A DNA stretch of 64,000 bases from Latrodectus hesperus (Eukaryota > Arthropoda > Arachnida > Araneae > Theridiidae), in contig JAJQOW010000243.1 of the NCBI GenBank assembly GCA_037975125.1, forward strand, positions 83,644 to 147,643. The letters are read 5' to 3'. The translations under genes were made by a program, and so were the position numbers. The stretch's first letter is position 1. Every line of letters starts with the position of its first letter. This document shows, piece after piece, positions 13,346-26,000 of the stretch. The notes below the pieces were generated by a model. It made no database searches. It worked only from the letters and a program-made list of their open reading frames with translations, and had not been told where the DNA came from.

Positions 13346-15889
13346 GAGAATTTCAGATATATTCAAATAGGCTATGTGAACAAAGAATGCAATGTGTTTT
13401 TAGAAGAGTGTGTCTCGAATTTTAACATAGTCCAATGAAGCTTATTTAAAAGCTGCCCACCATTCGTCTAAGATGTAAGAAACATTAAACGGGAAACGTT
13501 TTATAAGGAATATTTTTGATGTTTTTAATATTTTTTATGAGATATTTGTGAGTACTTTTAAGAGTACTAATGAAGTGCCTTAAAACTGTCACTGTCTAAA
13601 GAAAGAAATCTAAAATATTTTTAGCTTCAAGTAAATAGAATTAAGGTCCTACAAGTTTCAGTTTGCAGCAAAGAACATTTAAATTGAGCAGAAAATTATT
13701 TGAAAAACAAAAGAATTATTAAAGTAGATTTGGTACATTTTTCCAGATCTTTCAAGCATATAAACAGCTTTCAATGAAGATGCTGCTAATGGTTTGAACT
13801 TATATTTTATTATATAATTTAATGTAGAAAATACATGATACAAACTTACTCACATTAAAATGTATTTGTATGACTTTAAAAATATATTTACGGTTGTAAA
13901 GTGTAAGTTGTATTCCAAAGAGTATGTACTCTATTTTCAACAACATTTTAATTGATATATCATTTGTTCAGATTATATAAGACAATATGTTAAATTTTTT
14001 AAGAATTTAAACGTGTTATTAAAACGACAAAGATTCCATTGCGGTTGTAACAAGGATAATCATTTTGTCATTCATGCAAAACTATCATAAAAAACCCTCT
14101 AAATGTGATTAAAATCTTCCAAACTATAAAAATGTCTTGGCCTCCATATATATGCATTGAACAGAGAATGATAAATTACATTTGACTTTGACATTAGCAT
14201 ATTAATAATAATATTATGTTCTGTCAGAAATAATATTACCTTATTAAATATACTACCCTGCAAATTCTTATTCTTGTGACTATATATTATTCATATTTTG
14301 CTAAAGATTTCCATTTATGTGTTTCAGAATTAAGGAATCAGTAATTATTAATGAAAAAGCCTTGCGAATATTTTACCCAGAATTCCTTTCCTCATTTATT
14401 GTGAAAATTAATAAAGCTCTCTGATTTATAGAAATGTCAAATCTTGGATTTCGGCAATTTTTAAAGGGTCATCGAAATTCGAAACTAATACTTCAGATAA
14501 AGGAGAATTCAATTTACAAAATTTGGGTTATGCATATTATTTCTCCAGAATAAAATGTCTGGCCATCTAATCAGAAAATATACTCCTGGAAAAAAACAGC
14601 AGATGGGAATCCTAAGTTAAGGATGACAAAATTCCGTTGAATAAGTTATGAAAAAATTAAAATAAAAGAGAGTTGCTGATTTTTTAAAACAAAATTGAAA
14701 TAAATTCCTGCCAAATGATTCGTGTAAGCATGAATCGATTGTAAGTACAAACAAGAACATTTGAAACTGTCAGACACACCAAGATGTCATCTTCGGTCAA
14801 ATAGTTAGTGGAGCATAAATGTCAAATAAAGAATCCATGAAATGTTTTAATCTAATCAATCTTTGGAAATGTTAGAAGAATTTGACAATAAGCAAAAATA
14901 GTGTTGTAGTTATATTAAATATCAGTGGAAGTGATGAAGTAGGGAATATAAATAAAATAGCATCATTCTTACACGAAAATTCAATAAGTTTCAAAGAATC
15001 TGATTTCATCTCGTATAATTTAACCGACATGGATATATTAACATTGCTTTTGGGCAATCAAAAGAAGTATTTAGTTTTATTTTTGTCGATGAATAGTTAA
15101 GAATTACTTTAAATAAATTAATCAAACACTTTTTATATGTATCCAAATAATACCGAGAGCATATTGTGAAATGTATTTTTAAAATGTTGAAAATTATGAC
15201 ATTTATTTAAGACAAGAATGGGGAAGGTACTTAACAAATGATTAGAAAAAAGACATAATTTTCTATTATTAAAAGAATTCTTGAAAAATACAGGTTACGA
15301 AAATATATGCACTTTAAATTTTATTTTTGTGGTTTTTAATGTCATATTAATGTTAGGAATTGAAATGTTTACTTTTTATTTAAACATAATAATGACAATA
15401 ATTTGATTCATGATCATAAAATTATCATTCGAAAGATTATTTTTTATGACTGAAAATCTATTTATCTGCTTATAATTTGACTTTATTATATTATAATTTG
15501 TGTTATATTTGAATATTTCTAATAGCTAATGGACATATACTTTATATTATAGAACAAATACTATATGCTTAATTAAACAATTATTCATATTTCACATTCA
15601 TATTTAATTTAATGCTGTTGCTTTCAAAATTCTTATCATCTAATGGGCATTAGGAATTACATTGTTAAATGATGAATACGCATATTTGCTTAAAAAAGTA
15701 TACTTATTTTTAAATTATAGAATTTAAAAATAAATATATTTGGTTATACAAAATAATATCTTTATGGACTTTTTGAGCAGGTATGCGTATTCAACAATTA
15801 ATAATGTACTTCCTAAACTTCATTATAAGTTGGGAAAGGAAATGAAAATGAGTAGACAGTACAGTCGACAACATTTACTTAAATATATT

Positions 15890-16075
15890 TTTTATCCTAT
15901 GTCGGGACAACGGCCTTATCGGTCACGAATCCTCTGGCAGCCCAATAAAAATTAGCCTTATTGTGGAAATTGTCGGGTAAACAGTTCATAAGAGAAAGCG
16001 CAGAACAGCTTGTCAAATGAATAAAGTCCATAAAAGCTCCTGAAGGACACAGGGTACAGTAGGCCATGTTTACAT
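15890..16075. other. GC-richer patch of unknown origin
   Basis: About 180 bp with clearly higher G+C than its surroundings, beginning near a CGGGACAACGG string. It is not matched elsewhere in the window. It is probably a piece of an inserted element or an old exon, but nothing in it is recognised. Confidence 0.35.
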
Positions 16076-16861
16076 TTACTTAAATTTAAAAATATTTTCA
16101 CCAAGTACGTTACTCTTACTTATGTTAATTTGTTGATTGGAAAATTTTCTTTTCATTATTATTCAAAACAGGGAAATAAATATTTTCTCCATAATATTAA
16201 AAAATATTAATTCCTTTCCTTGGTTTTGCATGCATAGTATGTAAAACGAAAAAAAATTTATTTTTCAAAATAAAAATGTTTAGAGAACTTATTTTAATAA
16301 ATAAATATCGATATTACACACATGTCACTGGATTTATACTTGAAATTACTTAATAGATAAATTTCAAGTACAAGTATTTCACGAAAGTAATTTTTGAAAT
16401 TAATGTTTTTTATTATAAAGTTTTCCTATGGATTTTTATATAAAAGTAAAATATATAAGATGTTCTTGAATAATTAGCATTCGAATCTAATTTTTGCCCT
16501 TATTTTCATAAACTAATCATAGAGTTATGTCAAATTTTATTTAAAAATAGTTATTCACAAATTTCTATACACAAATATCTATTATTATTCACAAATATCT
16601 AAAATACACTTAGAAGCTTTTGAATTTTCTCATAAAGTGTAGGTAAAAGGTAGGTGAAATGAATGGTATGCCAAAGGTACATATATTAAATTATATTTTT
16701 TTTCCCCTTTCATACTAAAAATAATGTTACATAAAAATAAATTTTGCCAAAATCAAGTGCCTTTAATTAAGTTTGCTTGAATCTTCTAATCTCATAAGGA
16801 AATGAGTGTAAATATAAATAGTTATCGAGCAATAAGCTAAATTCCTAATAACAATTATCCC

Positions 16862-16891
16862 GTGTGTGTGTGTGTGTGTATGTATGTGTGT
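16862..16891. repeat. (GT)n microsatellite
   Basis: Nine uninterrupted GT copies followed by an imperfect tail. A shorter GT run is at the same place in the paralogue near 36054. Confidence 0.95.
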
Positions 16892-17317
16892 TTGAAGATG
16901 GGAGAATTTATTAACTTTTTTTTGTGTGGTAAAGTAAGTTAATGTGAGGTTCTTCCTCTCTCACTTCTGTTTTACATACAGATACACAAGTGAGTACTGC
17001 AAAAATTAAAATAATAAACAATATTTAACATTCGATTAATGTATGATATTTTTACTATATTATTTTAGGCAACAATATAATTAAAAATAAAGATTCAAAA
17101 GGGTTGTTTTCTACTATTATGCAGTTGGTGCCAACATCAAAAAGAACTGAAAATTTTAGATACAAACCAAGAGCCCATAAGCTTATGGCTAATATATTTC
17201 TTGAGTACCAATAAACACTTCCAGGAAACTAATCTCAGTATAATAGCAATAAAATATAAAACATTTGCGGACAATGCGATAAATGTAAGTCTAAAACTTT
17301 CGTCTACAAAAGAATGT

Positions 17318-17344
17318 AGATCTTGTTTAAAGAAACAAAATCTC
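17318..17344. repeat. Conserved dyad of unit copy C1
   Basis: AGATCTTGTTT, a four-base loop AAAG, then AAACAAAATCT. The inner six base pairs are perfect. The stem sequence differs from A and D copies while the fold is kept. Confidence 0.55.
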
Positions 17345-18894
17345 CACAATACGAAGAGAATAATTTTGAGAGAATATCACAACTGCCTTGAAAAGTTTTT
17401 TAATAAAAAAACTTCGTATTTAAATTTTGGTAGTTATATAGAATTCATAAAAATAGAAAATGTTTTGCTTGAAAGTTGAGACCAGGAAATATTCATATTA
17501 GCATCATCTACGGAGTTCTGATACATATTATTCATTATAAATTAAAATTATAGCTGAAGAAAATTTTTATATTTCCTTTTTTCCTGAAGACCCCCTAATC
17601 ATGCTTTTAATGCTTACGAATAGATTCTCGACTTCAAAAGTGGGAAACATATTTCTGATATTAATAGAATGAAGTAAAACACCTAAGTCTCTTATATGAC
17701 AAAATGCTGATGAATAAATTTTTGGTAAATTGTACATTAAAATTTGGAATATTTGCTAGGTTTAAAGATATATGAAAACTCATTTCTCTTAAAATATTGA
17801 CTTTATAATGCTACTGACTGCCAATAATGATATGATGAAATACAATTAATAGGGTTTGAAATTATGAACTTAAAAGTACCAATGTTGAATGCAAGGCTTG
17901 CGACAAATATGTAGTGTCCACATCACAGTATATATTATTTTAGATCTATTTGTTTACTCTTGCTTTAAAAATTTTCAATTGTAAAATACTTTTAGCATTA
18001 GAATCATTATGGCGAGAGATATACTAAAAGCTAAACACAAAGACACCAATATATGGTGTTGGAATTTTTGGTAAATTATTATAAAGAGAAGAGTAAATAT
18101 GAAGCAGAACATTAGCAAAACTTAAATATTACAATCTTGTTAAGCATGGCAATTTTATTGAATTTTAAATATGTTGTTAGAAATAGTTATTTAACAGACA
18201 TTTATTTTTATTTTTTAAATGCCTATGTAAATGTGTGAAGCAATGAAGAAATCAAAACATTAATTAATCTATTAATTACTTTTTATGTATATTAAATATA
18301 TGTATACAGTTAACGTTTCTATCTATTTCTCAATCTTCTTCAAAATTTAGATTCAAATATTTAGAATGCTCAAATGTGAAATTTTAGTCTTCCTTTAACG
18401 TTCAGCAAAAACTATAAATAATCGCAAGTATACGAGTTTAACTTCATAAAAATACAGACCTAGTGTATTCTTATTTAGAAAACGATATTTCCGTAAACAT
18501 TTGATTTAAAGACTTAGAATTTTTATCTTATACTTTACGCTGTTTAGCTTAAATTGTTTACTTTCTTTCTAGTAATTCTGACTTCGAACATTTCAAATGT
18601 CTTTCACAAATGACAGACAGATCTATGATTCATTCAATATTTTTAAGATTATTACAAAACCTACATGGAGCAGTAAAAAATGAAAAGAAATACTTTGTTT
18701 GAGCTTCAAAATAATATTATCTTTTCCCATTTCAAGATAAATAATAATATACTTTCCCTTAAAAAGAATAAAAAATGGGAGGTACGCATAAGAAGAACAA
18801 TAACACAGAAAATCTAAAAGTTTTCTTTTAATCTCTTTTAAGACAAAAATAAACTTAATAGTAGCCTTTACCACAATTCTTTGTCATAACCAAG

Positions 18895-20135
18895 CTTGAG
18901 TAAATAAAAACTGAGGTCACAGGACCTGTCTTTTATTGTCTGTCTGCCGGGGGTCTTTATCAAACTGACTCAGGAAGACAAGATATTGGTTAGTAGATCA
19001 TGAATTTCTAAAACAAGCCTGCTCCTGAGAAGGAATCTGCAAGTTTCCAGGGAATAGTTAGGGCTTTTCGCAATTATTTTCTCTATAGCTTTCCCTACAA
19101 CATCAGTAAATGATGTTGATCTATAGCTAAGGGATTATTGTAATATTTGTCTTTCTTATGTTAGGGTATAATTATAAAGGATTGTACGAGATTCCACCTA
19201 AGATTTTCTTTTCTTAGCTAGTGACGAATGTATTTTCGGATGAGTTTTTTTTTCTGATATTAATTCCACAGAAATTTTGTGCAAAAGCATTTACAGAATA
19301 GTTCGAAAAAATGATTTTCTTTAAGATGAAGGTTCACTTAAGTGAGTCAACTGGAGCATATATTATAGTATTTAAAAATGCAAATGATCCTTTACTATCA
19401 GTTTGGTAATTTATACTCAAAAGAAGTTTAAAAAATTAAGATCACTTATTGCTAAGAAAGGCCTTTTTAAAATATGCAGATTGTGTTCTTTGAGCCTGAA
19501 CATCGCAAGGTAGACACGTTAACCCCGTCTTTCTTCTAAGCCTGTCTCTGATAGCTTTCAGTGAGGAGAACTCATCTGTCCAGAAATATTTTTACTACAT
19601 TTGCCTTACTCTAGAAATGGACTTCTTTAACACAAGTTATTGTTGTGTCTTTAATAAATCTATAAACTTTATAGGGATTTAGAGTAAAATCAAGTTTATC
19701 ATGGTTAGGTCCATCTTCGACAAATTCAGTAAGATATGTCAATTCACTTTTTTAAAATGCCGAGAAATTTTTGATAATGAAAAGGCTTCTGATATACTTT
19801 GCATGTTGCACTTTCTTCAAGCACCTGCTTGTGTGCTAATCAAGGGACTTTCAAAAACCTTCGCTTTGTGAGTTTGCAAAAGTCAGCAGTTACCATCAAT
19901 AGTTCTGGGGTTGTGCCTTCACCAGTATAAGGTAGATAAGGTTTTTTTTTTTTATCGTATATTAGTTCGAATGCAGTCGAGCTCACAAGAAGTCCTGTGC
20001 TCTCCTTCTCGCTTCGTTTGTGTCAGAATATCATACTGGAGAATGGATATTAAAATTTCTTTCAAAAATAGAATGTTTTAAGCGATTAACATAGGAGAAG
20101 ACGGAATGATTACAAGAAGAGGGCATAATTTTGAA
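18895..20135 (-). pseudogene. Decayed LINE ORF2 (endonuclease end to RT fingers), copy B2
   Basis: Minus-strand remnant of the same LINE family as B1 and B3. The endonuclease end reads NFNIHSPV near 20060, followed by SDTNEARRRAQDFL. The linker near 19560 reads TDEFSSLKAIRDRLRRK. The RT start near 19100 reads DVVGKAIEKIIAKS. The copy stops near 18895, so the rest of RT and RNase H are absent. Frames change several times and stops are common. It follows unit copy C1 directly and precedes D2, the same order as B3 between units near 30-33 kb. The insertion therefore probably predates some of the unit duplications. Confidence 0.75.
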
Positions 20136-20139
20136 ACTT

Positions 20140-20930
20140 TAATACTTAAAGTTTTCAACTCAATACTTACTTAATTTAAACTATAAGGATTACGAAACTT
20201 CAATATTAACATTTCATTGTATCCTTTATACTCTAATATATCTTTGTGAAATACTTGATCGAATTCAATTTTAATATTTGTAAATAGAAACTAAATATGC
20301 TTTTAAATGTTCTTTCTACCATACATTAATTTGAATTTATATAAGTATCCACGCAGTTTCATAAATTTTCTAAAGGCTGTGCAGTCATCACTTACAAAAT
20401 ATTGGTTTTGTGCTTCAGCTATATTTCACCAACTTATATGATTTCATGCAGATAAAGCAATGTGAAGTATGTGGGCTAAAATATATAGTAAATTTTATAT
20501 GAAGCGCATTAATATAATGCATTCAATTGCTACTATGAAAATTAAAAATATATAGCAAAAAAAATTCTCAGTTAACAATTTCATGATATACTTTATCTTA
20601 TGTGCTGGAGAACTGGTTTCATATGAAACCATACCTCCGAACGGAAAGACTTAACCACAAGTAATTCCACGATCTGAAAATTTTAAAAATATTTTATATA
20701 AGAAATTTTCTTATTTAAAACGTGGTAGTTACTCATTAACTTGACAATTAATGAGAAATTTTCTGAGATTAATCTTTAATTTCTTTGCCATTTGTTCCAG
20801 CAACCAATCACCATACACAAAAATACTTATCACTGGATTGATTAGTCGGATTGTTCATTCATGGTTACGCATATTATTTATATGAATAATTGTATCTTAA
20901 CATCAACATTGCCAAACAGCTTACAAATGT
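20140..20930. repeat. Copy of the unit (D2), interrupted by a Tc1-like piece
   Basis: Homologous to 5320-6080 and 33200-33900. The similarity breaks at about 20933, after a TGTTAAGCGAC string shared with 6055, where Tc1-like sequence starts. Confidence 0.7.
20608..20637. repeat. Conserved dyad of unit copy D2, perfect 18-bp core
   Basis: The core TGGTTTCATATGAAACCA at 20614-20631 is a perfect palindrome inside outer GAG/CTC arms. It is the best preserved of all copies, together with 42315. Confidence 0.8.
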
Positions 20931-21310
20931 TAAGCGACGGCATCAACGTTTGAGACGACATTGCATACGATTCCAGTTCACCTGTAGCTCGTATTCACGG
21001 CACTATAACAGCTCAAACTTACGTGGATTTTGTGTTGCGGCCGGTGACACTCCCCAACATTCAAGGGGCACCTAATGCTCTTTATCAGCAGAATAACGTC
21101 TGTCTGCACATTGCACGGATTAGTCAATATGCCCTGGAAGGTGTACAGCTTCTACCCGGACTACCGTGCTCTTTAGCTCGTTCCCTAATTGAGCAAGTTT
21201 AGGATATGATTGAATGCAATTTGAAGACCCTGACACTACCACCACAATAAGATGCACTTTGGCAAAGAATTGATAAAAAGAATGGAGAACAATTCATCAG
21301 GACGTCATCC
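20930..21310 (+). pseudogene. Tc1-like transposase, 3' half, broken
   Basis: A Tc1-like transposase would cut and paste its element at TA dinucleotides. Only the C-terminal half of the catalytic core is present. One frame reads HGTITAQTYVDFVLRPVT, then NALYQQNNVCLHIAR, then SLIEQV followed by a stop. The usual QQDN motif has become QQNN, so the second catalytic aspartate is lost; the glutamate of IEQV is kept. Between those two positions there are 32 residues, the same as in the element at 43842-45247. No terminal inverted repeat is seen. It interrupts unit copy D2. The segment at 60319-61430 has a related core on the other strand. Confidence 0.75.
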
Positions 21311-22540
21311 ACACTTTCATTGATTCTATATCTAGATTTGTTGTTTGGTCTATCACCGTCCACGGTGGTCCTACAGCCCTCTAGTTACTCGACCCTGTTC
21401 CTACGCTCTGCAATTTTCCTTTCATTTAGAAAGACAGATCACTTATTGTTCCTTGTTTTTTTTTTTATTTTTTTACTCTGTTTGCCGAGATTCGTCACTT
21501 TCTGGTAACTCCTTGAGGTTGCATTTTCAATGTCTGGCAGTGTATAAATTTAGTTTTTACCTTTTTATTACCTATTGTGAGGCAGTGAAAATTTTACTTC
21601 ATTTTAAAATGAAGCTTATGCTTTAATTATAATCCTACCTCACATCTTTTTTATGCAAGAAATTCAATACAGTATGGGTTAAAATGTAAAAATAAATTGA
21701 TTGGAACATTATAAATATATGTATGTGATCCTAATTTAAATGTTAGGGACATAAGATCAGTTTCCCAAGCATTTCCCGAGAAGGAAACCAGAAAAATTGA
21801 TATTTAGCCACCGGTTAGAAAGAAGAAAATCATTGAAGGTAATGTTAGTTGTTGGAGTTCAACCGTTGCCTCTAAAGAATATTTCAACTTAAATGTATTA
21901 TATATGTCCCTATAGTTGCAAACTGAATTATTCGTCACGTGCTTGATTGCTATTTTATCATGAATTTCATTCGGATTATTAAAAAAATTTAATTATTTTC
22001 TTGAAAAATTTTCATTTTAATAAACCGGATAGAAGGGTTTTAAAATTGAAGACATATCAAATAGTTTTTGATGAGTGTAGATCCGGTGAGTCAGTACAAC
22101 AACGAATAGAAGTTATTCTAAATAAGTACATGGTTTTGGAATATTTGGAAAACTGTAATAAAGAGGATTAATATTGAACTTCCTTAAGCAGAATAATACG
22201 TAAACATTTGAATAGTGTTTGGTATGGGCATTTCATTGAATCTTTTTAAATTGCTACTTATATTACAAGAATGAACATTTTTTCTTTCACTTTTCTTAAG
22301 TGCATGTGTAAAAATATGCAATTCAATAAATCAATCAAAATATTAATTTATTATTACTTTACATAGATTAAATGTATATACGTTACTTTTTATATCGATT
22401 TTGCAATTATCTACGAAAGGGAGATTCCAAAATCAAGAAGTGAGATATCTGCTCAAAAAAATGAATAAATAAAGCTAAACCTCTTTGAAGAACGATAAAT
22501 GATATATATAGACACAAATATCACAAATATCAATAAAAAA
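21311..22540. other. Unassigned stretch ending in degenerate unit sequence
   Basis: Positions 21340-21470 are GC-richer and may belong to the same Tc1-like insertion. Positions 21600-21680 match the unit block seen at 5520 and 7690 (ending in a CATGCAGGAAATTCA-like string). No gene supported. Confidence 0.45.
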
Positions 22541-23220
22541 TAATTTCTTAACTGGTAACGTGAGGTTAAAAAAAGAATGAGCATAATCTAGAATTTTCCA
22601 AAAGGATTGTTTACTACTATTTTGCAGTTGGTGCCAACATAAAAAAACAGAAAATTAAATTGTAGATACAATCCTAGTGACTGTATACTAATGGCTTATA
22701 TACGTCTTGAGTATCAATAAACACAGCCAGGAAACTAATTTTAAAAATAAAATGTAAAACATGCAGCTAAAATAATAACACTTAAATTTGCAACTGTTCA
22801 TAAGAAAGAAGACCTTGCATAATGAATTTTAATACGACAAATGAGTTAAAAAGTATTTTAATAAGAAAATATATTATTTAAAATTTGGTTGTTACTTAGA
22901 ATTCATAAAAATAATACATGTTTTGCTTGAAATACTTGCGAACAGGAAATATTCATATTAGCATCATCTATTGAGTCCTGATATATATTATTCAATAAAA
23001 ATTAAAATTATTGCTGATGAAAATTTTTATATTTTCTTTCTTCTTGAAGATCGCTTAATTATGCTTTTAATGCTTACAAATATTGTTCTTTTGAAGAACA
23101 GATTCTTGACTTCAAAATGGGGAAAAATATTTCTAAGATTATACTATTATTATTATTACTGGGAAAAATATTTCTAAGAGAATGAAGAACACCAAAGTCT
23201 TGTCTCTTATATGTCTAAAT
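22540..23220. repeat. Unit copy C2, left part
   Basis: Collinear with 17080-17700. It breaks at 23220 where the hAT element begins and resumes at 27681. The first dyad is eroded near 22810; the second motif is near 22860-22890. Confidence 0.75.
23213..23220. repeat. 8-bp target site duplication, left
   Basis: GTCTAAAT immediately before the hAT element, repeated exactly at 27673-27680. Eight bases is the usual hAT length. Confidence 0.85.
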
Positions 23221-23601
23221 CATAGGTGTCTAAACTATGACCGTTCGTGGGCCGCATGGCAAAAAAAAATTTTTGCTGGGCCGCACATACAAAATTTTTT
23301 CAAAAAATTGAAATAAAAATTAACTTTATCTAGTTTTATTAAAATAAATTAACTTCTTTTTATTATAATTTTTTATTTTTAATTTGATATGTATAGGTAC
23401 ATATTTATTTTAAATTTGTATAAGTTTCGTTTCATTTAATTTGGATTTCATAAAGATGGAAAAAATAATCAAATTAATGAGATGGATGAATTTACTTTTG
23501 TCGAACAAGCGAATCGAGATCGGGTTCAATAGACGAGGTTACAATTCTTAATGCATTTTCAAGATGTTTGTCGGTAATCTTTGTTCTATTTTTGTTTTTT
23601 T

Positions 23602-25272
23602 GTATGCTTCATTCTTGAAAATAATTGTTCACAAATATAGGTACTACCAAAAGCTGAAGACGATTAAACATGATTGTGAAAATTAGGATATTTATCCCGG
23701 GGTAGGTAATCTTTATAAAACTCCAGTAAAGAAACATTTCCAAATTTTTCAGTTGAATGTCACTTTGCAGTTCAATGCATTCCATTTGAAGATTTGAAGG
23801 TAATTTATTTATTTCTAGAGAAAATGGAATAGAAAATATGTTGAAACACTCTTCATTTTTTCGAAAATTTTGAAATCTACTTTCAAACTCTTGATTTAAA
23901 TCAAAAATTAATGCAGCATATTTTATGCAACTCACAGGTTTATGTGCAGCCAAAGTACTGAAATGCGTCAAATCTTTCAGTTTTATTTGATTGTGCCAAA
24001 ATTTCAACTTTCAAACGCTGTTATTGTTTGGAACATATTATTAATAATTTGATTTTTTCCTTGAAGTCTCAAATATAAATCATTCAAATGCTCTGTTAAG
24101 TCTACTAAAAAAGCTAAATCTGAAACCCAATCTTCGCCTTCAAATTCAGTCACAGGTTTCCCTTTTGATTCCATAAATATTTTTATTTCAGTTCTTAAAT
24201 TGTAAAATCTTTTGAGCATTTTCTCCTTACTGAGCCATCTTACTTCTGTATAATAAATAACATCTGCAAATTCAGTGCCCATTACCTTGAGAAACTCTTG
24301 AAATTGTCTATGATTAAGTCCTTTTGCTCGTATAAAGTTAATGGTTTTTATAACAACGCTTAACACACTTTCCATTTTTAAAATTTTTCCACACAAATTG
24401 CCCTGATGTACAATACAATGATATGCCATCAAGATCGTATTGCCGGCAGCGACGACATCATTATTAACCATTTTAGCGAGTCACCCATTTTTACCAACCA
24501 TGGCAGGTGCTCCATCGGTTATGATAGCTGATAAATTTTTCAAGGATAAGGAAAATCTTTCCATCGTCATCTTTAATGCATGGAATAAATTTACAGACTT
24601 GGTTGTGTCTTTTAACGATACCAAAGCAGCCATTTCTTCCGTGATATTATAATGTTCATCGATTCCTCTTATAAAAATTGCCAATTGTGACGTATCAGAA
24701 GCGTCAGTGCTTTCGTCCATGGCTAACGAATAAAATTTAAAATTAGTACAATTGCTTTTTAAAGACTTTTCAACTGCATTCCCCAACTCCTCAATTCTTG
24801 TGGCTATAGTTTGGTGTGATAAACTGATTTTAGAAAAATCCAACTTTTTTTCAGGGCAAATTATGTTTGCTACGCTTTTTATGCATTCTTTTATAATTTC
24901 GCCATCAATAAAAGGTCTTGATTTTTTTCACTATTAAATTTGCTACGACATAACTTGCTTTTACAATGTCATTATTTGGAGTAGCTGTCTTTTTAAAAAA
25001 ATTTGTTCAGATGATATCCCTTTTTTTAGTTCTGTGATTTTATCTTTACGGCAAACGCCAAGATATTCATCGTATTTTGTGGCATGCTTTTGACTATAAT
25101 GTCGTTTCAAATTGTAGTCCTTAAAAACTGGCACAACGTCCCTACATATTAAGCAAAGTGCTTTATAATTCTCCTCAATAAAAAATATTTCTCTGTCCAG
25201 TTTTTATTAAAAACTCTTTTTTCATCTTCAATTTTTCTTTTTTTAGGTTCTGATAGTTTTTTTTAATGACAT
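23602..25272 (-). pseudogene. hAT transposase (zinc-finger N-terminus, DDE core, dimerisation tail), broken
   Basis: The enzyme would excise and reinsert the element around it. It reads from an ATG at 25272. An N-terminal zinc finger is visible at about 25090-25190: CLIC, then LKRHYSQKH. The catalytic core lies at 24843-24481 with LAMDESTD (first Asp) and ITDGAPAMVG (second Asp), then YHCIVHQGNLC and VRWLSKEKML downstream. The C-terminal region keeps LQMECIELQSD and, in a shifted frame near 23620, YICEQLFSRMK with the usual Glu. Damage: frame changes near 25250, 25000 and 24900, an in-frame TGA at about 24480, and frameshifts near 24005 and 23640. It resembles the transposase-derived ZBED5/GTF2IRD2 type of protein. 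It is not functional as read. Confidence 0.88.
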
Positions 25273-25539
25273 GGAGGTCATCTAAAAAAATTATATATTT
25301 TAATTTTATAAGCAAATATCCATAATGAATATGATTTCTTCAGATCTTTTTGAAGAATTTGATACAAAAAATAGGAAATTAAAATACAATGCAATATATC
25401 GCATACAAATATTGTAATTCTTCAAAGAATATTAAATTTTTATGAGATTGTTTTACACGATATTTTAACAAAATAGTAAAAATAAATATATAAATTTTGA
25501 AATTTCAAATGAATATGTAAATTTTATAAATCAAAACTG

Positions 25540-26000
25540 AATATTGAAACTGGGACACAAGGCACCTACCAGTACAGTAATGAAAGTAAGGCAGGTGGTG
25601 GATGGAAAAGTAGAACAAGGTGCCGGAACAGTCAGATTTGTGCGGTGAGATGGATAATACTCTCGTAGAGGAAATAAAATCTCTGTACTCCACTACTAGC
25701 TAATTTGATGGCTGGTAACGCTGTCTTGAAAACTGATCGTGGACCGGTCAGAGATCCCTTTATAGAATCGGAGAGCATGAAGAATTTTCTATAACACCCC
25801 CTGCTGTAGCAGACGCGCGATTGGGGCAAGTCGGTGCGTGACGTAGGAACTGGCATGTGACCATGCGCCAAGATCACGCGCAGAACGGGATTCAGCGAAA
25901 AGAAGGCCAACGGGCCGGATCGATTTGGTGAACTTTTGCGAACGTTTGATGGCCCCTTTTTCTGTGAGGGCTCCCTTTGGCCAAAAATCAAAATACAATT
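25540..26000 (-). mobile_element. Possible Ty3/gypsy-like 3' end and LTR fragment
   Basis: This GC-richer minus-strand block reads about 68 codons, ending HRLAPIARLLQQGVL and a stop at 25789. A purine run overlaps the end (CAGGGGGTG), followed by TGTTATAG. That layout, pol end then polypurine tract then an LTR starting TG, suggests an LTR retrotransposon end. No second LTR or pol core is visible, so this is tentative. It lies inside the hAT element. Confidence 0.3.

Larger units (their letters stand above)
11430..16740. other. AT-rich stretch with little recognisable content
   Basis: I see no supported gene or mobile element here. Around 11920-12130 there is faint similarity to the unit block ending in a CATTT..CATCATGC-type string. 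A perfect 13-bp inverted repeat is at 13304-13345, and a GC-richer patch lies at 15890-16075. Short open frames at 12249-12446, 14882-15100 and 15740-15955 have no recognisable domain. Confidence 0.5.
16745..18885. repeat. Copy of the unit, C type (C1), with the hAT empty site
   Basis: Collinear with 22540-23220 plus 27681-28880 and with 35935-36905. The dyad is at 17318-17344. The motif is at about 17410-17440, where it falls in a 92-codon plus-strand open frame (17201-17479) containing SYLNFGSYIEFIKI. Around 17690-17710 the sequence runs uninterrupted through the point where the hAT element sits in copy C2. Confidence 0.75.

Noticed and set aside
15740..15955. 71-codon plus-strand open frame, possibly a small gene
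   Set aside because: No recognisable domain, no signal or splice evidence, no second copy. Only its last part overlaps the GC-richer patch.
17201..17479. 92-codon open frame as a real gene
   Set aside because: The frame is broken in C2 and C3. I keep the motif inside it as a finding but do not claim a gene.
24440..24937. Plus-strand frames over the hAT transposase
   Set aside because: Antisense shadows; the minus strand carries the catalytic motifs.
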